From the NCBI RefSeq assembly GCF_013044505.1, contig NZ_JABERD010000011.1:1-64000 (forward strand): 64,000 bases of DNA, read 5' to 3'. Made by a program: the position numbers and the translations under genes. Below are positions 26,996-35,508 of the stretch, one piece after another; the first letter of the stretch is position 1; each line of letters begins with the position of its first letter. Below the pieces are notes generated by a model. That model did not search any database and was not told the DNA's origin. It was given only the letters and a program-made list of their open reading frames with translations. Source of the stretch: Streptomyces sp. S3(2020) (GTDB lineage Bacteria > Actinomycetota > Actinomycetes > Streptomycetales > Streptomycetaceae).

Positions 26996-27670
26996 GTGTG
27001 CGCACATGTGCTGGTCGCCGAGGACGACGAGATGCAGGCCGAACTCATACGCCGCTCCCTGCTGGCCGAGGGGCATACCGCCACCGTGGTCCACGACGGC
27101 GGCGCCGCCCTCGACGCGGTGCGACGGCTCAGACCCGACCTCGTCGTGCTGGACCTGATGCTGCCCGTGCTCGACGGCCTCGGCGTGTGCCGGGCGCTGC
27201 GGCGGGTGGACGACACGCCGGTGCTGATGCTCACCGCCCGCTCCGCGGAGGACGACGTGCTGCTCGGCCTGGACATGGGCGCCGACGACTACATGACCAA
27301 GCCCTACAGCCCGCGCGAGCTGATGGCGCGGATCCGCACGGTCCTGCGGCGCAGCGGACGTGGCCCGGTGCGGGCGGCGGGGCTCCAGGTCGACCCCGTA
27401 CGGCACGACGTGCGCTGCGACGGGGAGGAGGTGGAGTGCACGCCCGCCGAGTTCGCGATCCTCCTCGCCATGGCCGCCGAGCCCGAACGCGTCTTCTCCC
27501 GGCGGCAGTTGCTGGAGTGCACCCGCGGCATCGACCGGGCCTCCACCGAACGGGCCGTGGACGTCCACATCATGAACCTGCGCCGGAAGATCGAGGCCGA
27601 CCCGCGCAGACCGGTGCGGCTGCTGACCGTGTTCGGCGTCGGCTACAAACTCAGCGGCGGCCGCGGATGA
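26996..27670 (+). CDS. OmpR-family response regulator
   Basis: The 224-residue protein has a REC domain with acidic Asp10-Asp11, phospho-acceptor Asp53 in VVLDLMLP, and Lys in YMTKPYSPREL. It ends in an OmpR/PhoB winged helix (TPAEFAILLAMAAEPERVFSRRQLLE, then RAVDVHIMNLRRKIE). The GTG at 26996 has AGGA eight bases upstream. It lies between the L,D-transpeptidase gene and its cognate kinase, whose ATG overlaps the stop (ATGA). It probably regulates this operon, perhaps through the 20-base repeat upstream; this is inference. Confidence 0.93.
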   Translation: MCAHVLVAEDDEMQAELIRRSLLAEGHTATVVHDGGAALDAVRRLRPDLVVLDLMLPVLDGLGVCRALRRVDDTPVLMLTARSAEDDVLLGLDMGADDYMTKPYSPRELMARIRTVLRRSGRGPVRAAGLQVDPVRHDVRCDGEEVECTPAEFAILLAMAAEPERVFSRRQLLECTRGIDRASTERAVDVHIMNLRRKIEADPRRPVRLLTVFGVGYKLSGGRG

Positions 27671-29469
27671 GCCCTGGCATACCCCTGCGCAAACGGCTGC
27701 TCGTCCGGCTGCTCATCACCTCCGTCCTGATCGCCGTCTGCTCGGTCGCGGCGACGGCCTGGCTCGCGGTCGCGACCACCACCCAGGCGCTGCGCGAGGA
27801 ACAGGGGCAGGTGCTCGCCGACGACATGGACGTCCTCGCCCGGCTCAGCGGGTACGCCGCGACCCACGCCGACTGGAAGGGCGTCGCACGGACCGTACGG
27901 GAACTGTCCGAGAAGACCGGCCGGCGGATCGCGCTCACCACGACCGACCGGGTGCCCATCGTCGACTCCGCGCCGCCCGGCACCTCCCTGCCGCCGCGCG
28001 CCTCGGCCACCGTCGATCCCCTGCGCACCGACACCTACACCGACCGCGGGGCACAGCGCAGCGGCATGGACCCCCGGGTGGTGGGGCCCTACCGGCTGAC
28101 GGCCGACGAACGCCGACAGTTGGACAAGCTGGCGCTGGTCCGCCAGAAGTGCTTCGCCCAGAACGGCGTCGACGCCGACATCATCACCACGCCCAGCGGC
28201 CGTCCGGTCCTCAGCGAGGACGACGCGCCCCTCCCGTGCGGCGACGGCAAGCTCAACACCCCGACCGAGACGGAGGAGAAGGCCCACACCGAGCTCGTCA
28301 AGCTGGCCCAGGGCTGCTTCGCCCGGCACGATCTGCGGTACGACGTGCCCTACCTCGCCACCGACCGGTACAAGACGGCCAGATTCGGCAGCGAGGCGGA
28401 GGCCGAGGGGGCGCGCCAGGCCCAGGAGTGCGTCGACAGCGCGCGCCGCACCCAGCTCGACCCCTACGTGGCCCCGACCGCCGAGCTGTTCCTGGGCGGC
28501 GGTGACCAGACCGCCGTGCGCTTCGACATGTCCCCGGCCAACAAGGCCAAGGTCATCGGCGCCGCCGGGCTGGTGCTCGCGGTCACCGTCGCCGTGACCG
28601 CGGTGGTCGCCACCCGGCTGGTGCGGCCGCTGCGCGCGCTGACCGCGGCGGCCCAGCAGCCGCCCGAGCGGCACGTACGCGTGCCCGTCACGACCCGGGA
28701 CGAGACCGGCATCCTGGCCGCGGCCTTCAACGACCTCACCGAACGCCGGGAACGTCTTGAGGCGCAGCGCAAGGCCATGGTCAGCGACATCGCCCATGAA
28801 CTGCGCAGTCCGCTGACCAACATCCGCGGCTGGCTGGAGGTCACCAAGGACGGGGTGGTGGCACCGGACCCGGAACTGCTCGGTTCCCTGCACGAGGAGG
28901 CCCTCGTCCTCCAGCGCGTCATCGACGACCTCCAGGACCTCGCCGCCGCCGACGCGGGCACGCTGCGGCTGCACCGCGAACCCGTCCGCGTCGACGAGCT
29001 GTTCGGCCAGGTCGCCGCGGCGTACCGGGTGGCCGCGGACACGGCGGGTGTGGCCCTGCGTACCGAGACGGACGGCACGCCGTGGCTGGACGCCGACCCG
29101 GTGCGGATGCGGCAGGTGCTCGGCAACCTCGTCTCCAACGCCCTGCGGCACACACCCGCGGACGGGACCGTCACCCTCGCGGCACGGTGCGAGGGTGACG
29201 ATGTCGTCGTCGAAGTCGCCGACACCGGCAGCGGGATCGCGGCCGATGACCTCCCGCATGTCTTCGACCGGTTCTGGCGGGCCGAGAAGTCCCGCAGCCG
29301 TCGTACCGGCGGCAGCGGTCTCGGCCTGCCGATCGTGCGCCACCTGGTCGCCGCGCACGGCGGCACGGCTCAGGCGACGAGCGAACCCGGCGCGGGCAGT
29401 GTCTTCACCCTCCGGGTGCCGGCACTAGCCGGAGGCGCGCCCGGCCCTGGCCCGGCGCCGTTGCAGTGA
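27667..29469 (+). CDS. Membrane sensor histidine kinase with four-cysteine extracellular domain
   Basis: The 600-residue kinase has two membrane segments (about 10-33 and 297-316). These enclose a 260-residue extracellular domain, followed by HAMP, HisKA with H-box SDIAHELRSP (His377) and HATPase with DTGSGI and GGSGLGLPI. The sensor domain carries Cys162, Cys191, Cys217 and Cys255. Two segments look duplicated: KLALVRQKCFAQNGVDADI and KLAQGCFARHDLRYDV. Disulfide-stabilised or redox sensing outside the cell is plausible. The start overlaps the response regulator stop. The last 45 bases overlap the 3' end of the convergent Wbl gene. Confidence 0.93.
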   Translation: MSPGIPLRKRLLVRLLITSVLIAVCSVAATAWLAVATTTQALREEQGQVLADDMDVLARLSGYAATHADWKGVARTVRELSEKTGRRIALTTTDRVPIVDSAPPGTSLPPRASATVDPLRTDTYTDRGAQRSGMDPRVVGPYRLTADERRQLDKLALVRQKCFAQNGVDADIITTPSGRPVLSEDDAPLPCGDGKLNTPTETEEKAHTELVKLAQGCFARHDLRYDVPYLATDRYKTARFGSEAEAEGARQAQECVDSARRTQLDPYVAPTAELFLGGGDQTAVRFDMSPANKAKVIGAAGLVLAVTVAVTAVVATRLVRPLRALTAAAQQPPERHVRVPVTTRDETGILAAAFNDLTERRERLEAQRKAMVSDIAHELRSPLTNIRGWLEVTKDGVVAPDPELLGSLHEEALVLQRVIDDLQDLAAADAGTLRLHREPVRVDELFGQVAAAYRVAADTAGVALRTETDGTPWLDADPVRMRQVLGNLVSNALRHTPADGTVTLAARCEGDDVVVEVADTGSGIAADDLPHVFDRFWRAEKSRSRRTGGSGLGLPIVRHLVAAHGGTAQATSEPGAGSVFTLRVPALAGGAPGPGPAPLQ

Positions 29470-29679
29470 TCGTCGTTCGGTCTCGCTCGTACCGCCCCAG
29501 ACACCGATCGCCTGCCCGGTGCCCATGGCCCACTCCAGACACCGCTCCCGTACGGGACAGCGGTGGCAGACCGCCTTGGCCTGCTCGGTCTGCACCAGTG
29601 CCGGGCCGGTGTTCCCGATGGGGAAGAAGAGGTCGGGGTCCTCGTGGCGGCATACGGCATGATCTCGCCAGTTTTCCAT
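29425..29679 (-). CDS. WhiB-like (Wbl) iron-sulfur transcription factor
   Basis: The 84-residue protein has the four conserved cysteines of the Wbl family (Cys10, Cys38, Cys41, Cys47; CxxC followed five residues later by C). It also has the G(V/I)WGG turn (59-63) and a basic C-terminus (RRSLQRRRARAGRAS). Wbl proteins bind a 4Fe-4S cluster and pair with the primary sigma factor in Streptomyces development and redox response. The ATG at 29679 follows AGGTGA. It overlaps the sensor kinase 3' end by 45 bases tail-to-tail, so the messages are antisense there. I cannot assign it to a particular wbl letter. Confidence 0.92.
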   Translation of the reverse strand: MENWRDHAVCRHEDPDLFFPIGNTGPALVQTEQAKAVCHRCPVRERCLEWAMGTGQAIGVWGGTSETERRSLQRRRARAGRASG

Positions 29680-29767
29680 CGATGTCACCTGCGCTCGAAG
29701 TCGTCCGTGCCCTCGCGGATGGCTTACTCGCTTTCGGGTCACCTGTCGATGCGTGAGTGAAACAATG

Positions 29768-29789
29768 GAGCCCTGGGAAATTCGGGCTC
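29768..29789 (-). terminator. Stem-loop at the 3' end of the saccharopine dehydrogenase-family gene
   Basis: GAGCCC (29768-29773) and GGGCTC (29784-29789) form a six-base stem with a ten-base loop, overlapping the stop codon on the minus strand. A short T-rich stretch (TTGTTT) follows on that strand. This is a modest intrinsic terminator candidate separating this gene from the downstream Wbl gene. Confidence 0.4.
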
Positions 29790-31008
29790 ACTGCTCGCGC
29801 AGCCCCCACGGGGAGCCGTACGCGGTCAGCAGATCCAGGAAGGGGCCGGCGGGGAAGGCCTCCGGGCCGAGGACGCCCGAGCCCGACCAGGCGCCCGTGG
29901 CGAGGAGTTCGAGGGCGACGACCGGGTTGATCGCCGTCTGCCACACCACCGCCTGGCAGCCGTACTCCGCCATGGACCACTGGTTGTCGACCACGTGGTA
30001 CAGGTACACCTCGCGCGGCGCCCCGTCCTTGACGCCCTTCACCCAGGTGCCCGCACAGGTCTTGCCGTGCATGAGTTCGCCCAGCGTCGCCGGGTCGGGG
30101 AGACAGGCGGCGACCACGTCCCGGGGCGAGACCCGGACCGGTCCGTCCGCGCTCGGCACGGTGACCGGCTCGGTGCGGTCCAGACCCAGCAGATGCAGCG
30201 TCTTCAGCGTCTGGATGAACTCCTCGCCCAGGCCGTACTTGAAGGTGACGCGCTTGGCGTCGACCCAGCGGGGGACGAGCAGCACCTCCTCGTGCTCGAC
30301 GTTCACGCACTCCACCGGGCCGATGCCCTCGGGGAAGTCGAACACCTCGGGCTCGCTGAACGGTGCCGTGGTGAACCAGCCGCGGTCCTCCTCGTAGACC
30401 ACCGGAGGGTTCAGGCACTCCTCGATGGTGGTCCAGATGCTGAAGGACGGTGCGAAGTCGTAGCCGTCGACGGTGAGGTTCGCGCCGTCGCGGATGCCGA
30501 TCTCCTCGATCTCGTCGAAGAGCTCATCGGCCGCGTACCGGGCGAAGACGTCCGACAGACCCGGCTCCACACCCATGCCGACGAGCGCCAGGACACCCGC
30601 CTTCTCCCAGCCGATCGCCTCCTCGAACTGGGCGTCGCCGAGCTTGACCCCGCACTCGTCGTAGGGGCGCTCGGGGTGCGGCCGCGACAGCGACATCGCC
30701 ATGTCGACATACGTCGCCTCGGCCGCGCGGGCCGCCCGGAACAGCGGCATCACGAAGCGCGGGTCGGTCGCGTTGAGGAGCACGTCGCACGCGTGCCGCT
30801 CCAGGAGCGCCGCCACCGCCGCCTCGTCGCTCGCGTCGACGCGCTCGGCCCGGAAGCGGGCTCCCTCGGTGCCGAGCGCCGCCACGGCGGCCTCGGCGCG
30901 GGTCAGGTCGTAGTCCGCCACCACCATCGCCTCGAAGAACGGCCGCCGGGCCGCGATCCGGGTGATGGCGGTGCCCACTCCACCGGCTCCCACGAGCAGT
31001 ACACGCAT
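29788..31008 (-). CDS. Saccharopine dehydrogenase-family NAD(P)-binding protein
   Basis: The 406-residue protein begins with a Rossmann motif (VLLVGAGGVGTAITRIAARR) and a DYDLTRAE ribose-binding acidic turn. The saccharopine dehydrogenase C-terminal fold follows. Family members act in lysine or polyamine (carboxynorspermidine, homospermidine) metabolism; the exact reaction is not clear from sequence. The start at 31008 follows GGAGTG. It is divergent from a TetR gene, with a dyad and direct repeats in the shared 122-base spacer, so repression by that TetR protein is likely. Confidence 0.87.
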   Translation of the reverse strand: MRVLLVGAGGVGTAITRIAARRPFFEAMVVADYDLTRAEAAVAALGTEGARFRAERVDASDEAAVAALLERHACDVLLNATDPRFVMPLFRAARAAEATYVDMAMSLSRPHPERPYDECGVKLGDAQFEEAIGWEKAGVLALVGMGVEPGLSDVFARYAADELFDEIEEIGIRDGANLTVDGYDFAPSFSIWTTIEECLNPPVVYEEDRGWFTTAPFSEPEVFDFPEGIGPVECVNVEHEEVLLVPRWVDAKRVTFKYGLGEEFIQTLKTLHLLGLDRTEPVTVPSADGPVRVSPRDVVAACLPDPATLGELMHGKTCAGTWVKGVKDGAPREVYLYHVVDNQWSMAEYGCQAVVWQTAINPVVALELLATGAWSGSGVLGPEAFPAGPFLDLLTAYGSPWGLREQ

Positions 31009-31065
31009 GACAAGCACTCCGTCGGTCGAAGGTCCAAGACGTCGATGGGGCCCCTGACGGAGATA

Positions 31066-31108
31066 CAACGCCGCCCGCTCGCATAAGGTCAATGGCGTTG
31101 GCATAAGG
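31066..31108. promoter_or_regulatory. Operator candidate between saccharopine dehydrogenase and TetR genes
   Basis: CAACGCC (31066-31072) and GGCGTTG (31094-31100) are perfect inverted 7-base arms 21 bases apart. GCATAAGG occurs at 31081 and again at 31101, 20 bases apart, about two helical turns. The cluster lies in the divergent spacer and ends 22 bases before the TetR start. Confidence 0.45.
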
Positions 31109-31130
31109 AGGCACAGGGAGGAGCGGCGGC

Positions 31131-31862
31131 ATGCCGAAAGCGGTCGTACCCGAGGAGAAGCGGCGCCGGCGCCGTCCCACCAAGAGCGGCACCGTGCTGT
31201 CCGAGGAGCTGATCGTCGAGACCGCGCTGCGCATGCTGCGCGAGCACGGCAGCACAGGGCTCACCGCCCGCCGCCTGGGCCTCGCCCTGGACGCCGACCC
31301 CAGCACCCTGTACCGCTACTTCCGCGGCATGGACGACCTCACCCTGGCGATCGGCGACGCGCTGATCGGACAGGCGCTGCGGGGCTGGGAGCCGACGGGG
31401 CGGTGGCGGGCGGACCTGCGCGCGGTCGGGCTGCGCCTCCACGCCGCCTACCTCGCCCATCCGCAGGCCGCCGTGCTGACCACCAACCGGGTCACCGGGC
31501 GGCCCCACGAACTCGCCGCCGACGAGGCGGTCCTCGACGTACTGCGCACCGCGGGCTTCCCGCTGCCGGACACGGTGCGCGTCTACCACGCCTTCATCGA
31601 CCAGACCCTGGCCTTCGCCGCCCTCGACGCCGCCTCCCTGGCCCTGCCCAGCGCCGCGCTCCACGCCGACGAGGGCATGTGGCGCTCGACCTACGCCCAC
31701 CTGCCCCGCACCACGCATCCCCGGATCGCGGAGGCGGCACCCCTGCTGGCGGGGCGCATGCTCGACAGCGCCTATCCGACGGCACTGGAGATGCTGCTGG
31801 ACAGCGCCGAGGCCCAGCTGGCCGCGCTGCTCGGCGGAACGGCGGGCGATGAGGAGGGGTGA
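31131..31862 (+). CDS. TetR-family transcriptional regulator (TetR/AcrR with C-terminal TetR_C domain)
   Basis: The 243-residue protein has a basic lead (KRRRRRPTKSG). Its helix-turn-helix is LIVETALRMLREHGSTGLTARRLGLALDADPSTLYRYF, given here as a family pattern. A helical ligand domain ending near LLDSAEAQLAALLGG follows. GGGAGGAG precedes the ATG at 31131. It is divergent from the saccharopine dehydrogenase-family gene and most likely controls it. Downstream, an array of 15-base repeats separates it from the convergent LysR gene. Confidence 0.88.
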   Translation: MPKAVVPEEKRRRRRPTKSGTVLSEELIVETALRMLREHGSTGLTARRLGLALDADPSTLYRYFRGMDDLTLAIGDALIGQALRGWEPTGRWRADLRAVGLRLHAAYLAHPQAAVLTTNRVTGRPHELAADEAVLDVLRTAGFPLPDTVRVYHAFIDQTLAFAALDAASLALPSAALHADEGMWRSTYAHLPRTTHPRIAEAAPLLAGRMLDSAYPTALEMLLDSAEAQLAALLGGTAGDEEG

Positions 31863-31869
31863 CGGCGGC

Positions 31870-31959
31870 GCCCGGGATACGGACGCCCGGGACGCGAACG
31901 CCCGGGATACGAATGCCTGGGAAGCGAGTGCCCACGAGGTGAGCGCCTAGGCGGTGAGC
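31870..31959. repeat. Six degenerate 15-base tandem repeats
   Basis: Six consecutive 15-base units begin at 31870, 31885, 31900, 31915, 31930 and 31945. The first three are near-identical (GCCCGGGATACGGAC, GCCCGGGACGCGAAC, GCCCGGGATACGAAT) and the rest decay while keeping GCC at the front and GAGY near the end. The array starts eight bases after the TetR stop, and the last unit runs into the 3' end of the LysR gene (stop at 31947). A 15-base period keeps reading frame, as if part of a former coding tail, but no open product is supported. Confidence 0.75.
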
Positions 31960-32843
31960 GTCTCGGCCGCCGCGGCGGCCACCGCCTCGGCCACGGCCGC
32001 CAGCGCGGGCGAGTCCAGCTTCCACTGCTGCCAGTACAGGGGCGCGTCCATCGGACGGTCCGGCGCGAGGTGGACCAGACGGCCCGCGGCCAGCAGCGGA
32101 TCGGCCTGGACCGTGGGGACCATGCCCCAGCCCAGGCCCAGCGCGACGGCCGCCACGAACCCCTCCGAGGTGGGGACATAGTGGCGGGCGGGACCCGCAC
32201 CACCCCGGCCGCGCCGCAGACTCCGGACGAAACGGTCCTGGTAGGAGTCACGGCGGTCGAAGGCCACCGAGGGCGCCTGCGCCAGCGCGTCCCGCAGCGG
32301 ACCGTCGAGATACCGGTCGACGAACCCCGGGCTCGCCACGGCGAAGTACCGCATCCGTCCCAGCGGGCGCACGGAACAGCCCGACACGGCGTCCGGCGAC
32401 GAGGTCACCGCCGCCATCACCAGCCCCTCCCGCAGCAGCGTCGCCGTGTGCTCCTCGTCCTCGCGGTGCAGCTCGAAGGTGAGCCGGAGCCCGTCCGGGA
32501 CGCGGTTCAGCGCCGGGAGGAACCACGTCGCCAGCGAGTCGGCGTTGACCGCGACCGACACCCGCGTCGACTCCCCGAGCGCGCTCATGCCGAGCTCGGC
32601 CCGCGCGTCCCGCTCCAGCCGCGCCAGCTGCCGTGCGAACCGCACGACGACCTCGCCCGACTCGGTCGGCCGCACCGGCTTCGTCCGTACAAGCAGCACC
32701 CGGCCGGTGCGCTGCTCCAGGGCCTTGACCCGCTGGCTCACCGCCGACGGCGTCAGATGCAGGGCCGCGGCCGCCGCGTCGAAGGTGCCCTCGTCGACCA
32801 CCGCCAGCAGGGTCCGCACCTGGTCGAGGGGAAGCTCTGTCAT
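31947..32843 (-). CDS. lysG: LysR-family regulator of the LysG/ArgP type
   Basis: The 298-residue protein starts MTELPLDQVRTLLAVVDEGTFDAAAAALHLTPSAVSQRVK in family form and has the LysR winged helix followed by the type-2 periplasmic-binding-like effector domain. It is divergent from a LysE-family exporter gene, the standard arrangement in which LysG senses basic amino acids and activates lysE. The ATG at 32843 matches the family start exactly. Its 3' end carries the last unit of the tandem repeat array. The name rests on context and sequence pattern, not on a database comparison. Confidence 0.87.
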   Translation of the reverse strand: MTELPLDQVRTLLAVVDEGTFDAAAAALHLTPSAVSQRVKALEQRTGRVLLVRTKPVRPTESGEVVVRFARQLARLERDARAELGMSALGESTRVSVAVNADSLATWFLPALNRVPDGLRLTFELHREDEEHTATLLREGLVMAAVTSSPDAVSGCSVRPLGRMRYFAVASPGFVDRYLDGPLRDALAQAPSVAFDRRDSYQDRFVRSLRRGRGGAGPARHYVPTSEGFVAAVALGLGWGMVPTVQADPLLAAGRLVHLAPDRPMDAPLYWQQWKLDSPALAAVAEAVAAAAAETLTA

Positions 32844-32850
32844 CACGAAC

Positions 32851-32876
32851 GCTAATGATACGTAAGAATCTTTAGC
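32851..32876. promoter_or_regulatory. LysR-type binding site candidate between lysG and lysE
   Basis: GCTAA (32851-32855) and TTAGC (32872-32876) are inverted arms in an AT-rich 69-base divergent spacer. It sits eight bases from the lysG start and 37 bases from the lysE start. The location is as expected for a LysR autoregulatory and activation site; the arms are short. Confidence 0.4.
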
Positions 32877-32912
32877 TGTACTCCAGATCGCCGCCCGCCT
32901 AGCGTCGATGCC

Positions 32913-33530
32913 ATGACCGCCTCGCTCACCGCCGCTGCCGCCGGATTCGGCACCGGCCTCTCGCTCATCGTCGCCATCGGCGCCCAGAACGCCTTCGTCC
33001 TGCGCCAGGGCGTCCGCCGCGACTCCGTCCTCGCCGTCGTCGGCATCTGCGCCCTCTCGGACGCGGCCCTCATCGCCCTGGGCGTCGGCGGACTGGGAGC
33101 GGTGGTGGTGGCGTGGCCGGACGCCCTGACCGCGGTCGGCTGGATCGGCGGCATCTTCCTGCTCTGCTACGGCGCCCTCGCCGCCCGCCGGGTGTTCCGC
33201 CCTGCCGGCGATGCCCTGCGGACGGAGGGCGAGTCGGCGGGCTCCCGCAAGCGGGCCGTCCTGACCTGTCTGGCGCTGACCTGGCTCAACCCGCACGTCT
33301 ACCTCGACACCGTGTTCCTGCTCGGCTCCGTCGCCGCCGACCGCGGCGCACTGCGCTGGACCTTCGGACTGGGCGCCGTGCTCGCCAGCCTCTGCTGGTT
33401 CGCGGCACTGGGCTTCGGCGCCCGGCTGCTGAGCCGCTTCCTGGCCAAGCCCCTGGCCTGGCGCGTCCTGGACGGACTGGTCGCCGCGACGATGATCGCC
33501 ATGGGCGGGACGCTGATCGCCGGGGCCTGA
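32913..33530 (+). CDS. lysE: LysE-family basic amino acid exporter
   Basis: The 205-residue protein has about six membrane segments and the LysE family N-terminus GLSLIVAIGAQNAFVLRQG. The LTWLNPHVYLDTVFLLGS segment in the middle is also diagnostic. It exports L-lysine and L-arginine when these accumulate. The gene is divergent from the lysG regulator, which is expected to activate it. No downstream partner is evident; the MFS gene begins 104 bases later with its own ribosome-binding site. Confidence 0.9.
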   Translation: MTASLTAAAAGFGTGLSLIVAIGAQNAFVLRQGVRRDSVLAVVGICALSDAALIALGVGGLGAVVVAWPDALTAVGWIGGIFLLCYGALAARRVFRPAGDALRTEGESAGSRKRAVLTCLALTWLNPHVYLDTVFLLGSVAADRGALRWTFGLGAVLASLCWFAALGFGARLLSRFLAKPLAWRVLDGLVAATMIAMGGTLIAGA

Positions 33531-33634
33531 GCAACACCGTGTCCGGAAGCTGAGATTGCGGGTCCCGCATGCTCGGATGGAGCTGCCATAGTGAACCCTG
33601 GTCCCGAAAGATGTAACGACCAACCAGGAAGCCC

Positions 33635-34930
33635 GTGGACACCAGCGAGAGCAGCACCGAAGAGCAGTCGACGGCCCCCGCACAGGAGCCCGCCCGGCGC
33701 GGCTGGCGCCGCTTCGCGATGGACACCCGCCCGCTGCGCCGCCCCGCCTACCGCCGGCTGTGGACCTCGACCATCGTCACGGCCGTCGGCAGCCAGCTCA
33801 CCGCCGTCGCGGTGCCCAAGCAGATCTACGACATCACGGGCTCGTCCGCGTGGGTCGGCTACGCGAGCCTCGCCGGGCTGCTCCCGCTCATGGTGTTCGC
33901 GCTGTGGGGCGGCGCCATCGCCGACAGCATGGACCGCCGCAAGCTGCTCCTCGTCACCAACACCGGGATCGCCGTCACCTCGCTGCTCTTCTGGATACAG
34001 GCCGCCACCGGCATGGAGTCCGTGGCCGTGCTGATGGTCCTCCTCGCGGTGCAGCAGGCGTTCTGGGGCCTGAACGCACCGGCCCGCAACGCCTCCATCG
34101 CCCGACTCGTGCCCGCGGACGAGCTGACCGCCGCCAACGCCCTCGGCTCGACCGTCATGCAGACAGGGCAGGTCGTCGGCCCGCTCCTGGCGGGCGCCCT
34201 GATCCCGGTCATCGGCCTGCCGGAGCTCTACCTCGTCGACGCCCTGGCGCTGTGCGTCACGGTGTGGGCGGTCTACAAGCTGCCCGCGCTGCCGCCGCTG
34301 GCGTCGCAGACCAAACGCCGCGCCGGGGTGCGCGAGATCGCGGCCGGGTTCCGGTACATCTCCCTGCACAAGGTGCTGCTGCTGTCCTTCCTCGCCGACA
34401 TCATCGCGATGGTCCTCGGCATGCCGCGCGCCCTGTTCCCACAGCTGGCCTCGCAGACCTACGCGCCGTACGGCGAAGGTCTCGCCCTGGGGCTGCTGTT
34501 CGCGGCGATCCCCATCGGCGCCGTGCTGGGCGGGCTGTTCTCCGGCACGTTCTCCCGGGCCCGCCGGCACGGCTGGATGGTCATCGGCGCGGTCGTCGCG
34601 TGGGGCGCCGCCATCACCGGCTTCGGGCTGAGCGACAGCCTCTGGCTCGCGGTCGCCTTCCTCGCCCTGGCCGGGGTGGCCGACATGGTCTCCATGGTCT
34701 TCCGCGGGGCGATCCTGCTGTCCGCCGCGACCGACGAGATGCGCGGCCGTATGCAGGGCGTCTTCACGGTCGTCGTCGCGGGCGGGCCGCGTCTGGCCGA
34801 CGTCCTGCACGGCACCGCCGGCTCGGCCTTCGGACCGCGCGCGGCCGTCGCGGGCGGCGGCCTCCTCGTCGTGGCCGTCATGCTGGGCCTGGCCGCCGCG
34901 GTACCGGCTCTGCGCCGCTACCGCGTCTGA
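33635..34930 (+). CDS. MFS transporter (MFS_3 / enterobactin-exporter-like)
   Basis: The 431-residue protein has a soluble, acidic N-terminus of about 38 residues and then about 12 membrane segments. The MFS loop motif between segments 2 and 3 is GGAIADSMDRRKLLL. The overall pattern (FWGLNAPARNASIARLVP in the segment 4-5 region) is that of MFS_3 efflux proteins. The substrate is unknown. The GTG at 33635 is preceded by AGGAA. The stop lies five bases from the stop of the convergent cNMP-binding gene. Confidence 0.9.
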   Translation: MDTSESSTEEQSTAPAQEPARRGWRRFAMDTRPLRRPAYRRLWTSTIVTAVGSQLTAVAVPKQIYDITGSSAWVGYASLAGLLPLMVFALWGGAIADSMDRRKLLLVTNTGIAVTSLLFWIQAATGMESVAVLMVLLAVQQAFWGLNAPARNASIARLVPADELTAANALGSTVMQTGQVVGPLLAGALIPVIGLPELYLVDALALCVTVWAVYKLPALPPLASQTKRRAGVREIAAGFRYISLHKVLLLSFLADIIAMVLGMPRALFPQLASQTYAPYGEGLALGLLFAAIPIGAVLGGLFSGTFSRARRHGWMVIGAVVAWGAAITGFGLSDSLWLAVAFLALAGVADMVSMVFRGAILLSAATDEMRGRMQGVFTVVVAGGPRLADVLHGTAGSAFGPRAAVAGGGLLVVAVMLGLAAAVPALRRYRV

Positions 34931-34934
34931 CCCG

Positions 34935-35387
34935 TCACCGCGCGCGCCGGGTGATCGAGTACTGCTCCAGCAGTTTGCCCCGGGTCGTCTCCAGCCGGTA
35001 CGCCAGGATCTCGGCGACGCTGCGCACCAGGGTCAGACCGAGCTGGGGATCCTCCTCGCACAGACCGAGCACCGCCGCCGCGTCGAACTCATAGGCCCGC
35101 ACGGGACTGAAGGCCACCGCGCCGAAGTCCCACTGGTGCGGCGGGAACAGCCACGACCAGCCGAGCAGGTCCCCCGATCCGAGACTGGCCACGGTCACCC
35201 GTTGCAGCGACGTCACCTGCTGGTCGAGGGAGACCGCGCCCGAGCGGATGACCCAGAAGCGGTCGGCCGTCCCCCCTGGCTCGAAGATGCGGGTGTCCTC
35301 CGGGAAGGAGACCTCCTGGGCCAGGGCCGTCAGTCGTTGCCGCTGGGGCGGGGGCAGGGCGGTCAGCAGTTTCGTCGCTTTGGTCAT
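34935..35387 (-). CDS. Stand-alone cyclic-nucleotide-binding domain protein
   Basis: The 150-residue protein is one CRP-type beta-roll: TRIFEPGGTADRFWVIRSGAVSLDQ, then ASLGSGDLLGWSWLFPPHQWDFGAVAFSPVRAYEFD. A helical tail (ILAYRLETTRGKLLEQY) follows, and no DNA-binding helix-turn-helix is present. The phosphate-binding cassette lacks the usual Arg-Ser pair (GWSWLFPP instead), so cAMP binding is doubtful. It may sense another ligand or act by protein contact. A terminator-like hairpin facing this gene lies about 120 bases upstream of the start. Confidence 0.85.
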   Translation of the reverse strand: MTKATKLLTALPPPQRQRLTALAQEVSFPEDTRIFEPGGTADRFWVIRSGAVSLDQQVTSLQRVTVASLGSGDLLGWSWLFPPHQWDFGAVAFSPVRAYEFDAAAVLGLCEEDPQLGLTLVRSVAEILAYRLETTRGKLLEQYSITRRAR

Positions 35388-35508
35388 GACGCGGGGCTCC
35401 TCGCCGGCGATTCGGTTCCGGTGCTTTCCCTACGCCCATTTCAGCCGCTGCGGACGACCAGGGCACCTCGGCGGCGGACACTTCCGGTGCCGGCGTCGCA
35501 CGGGCATG

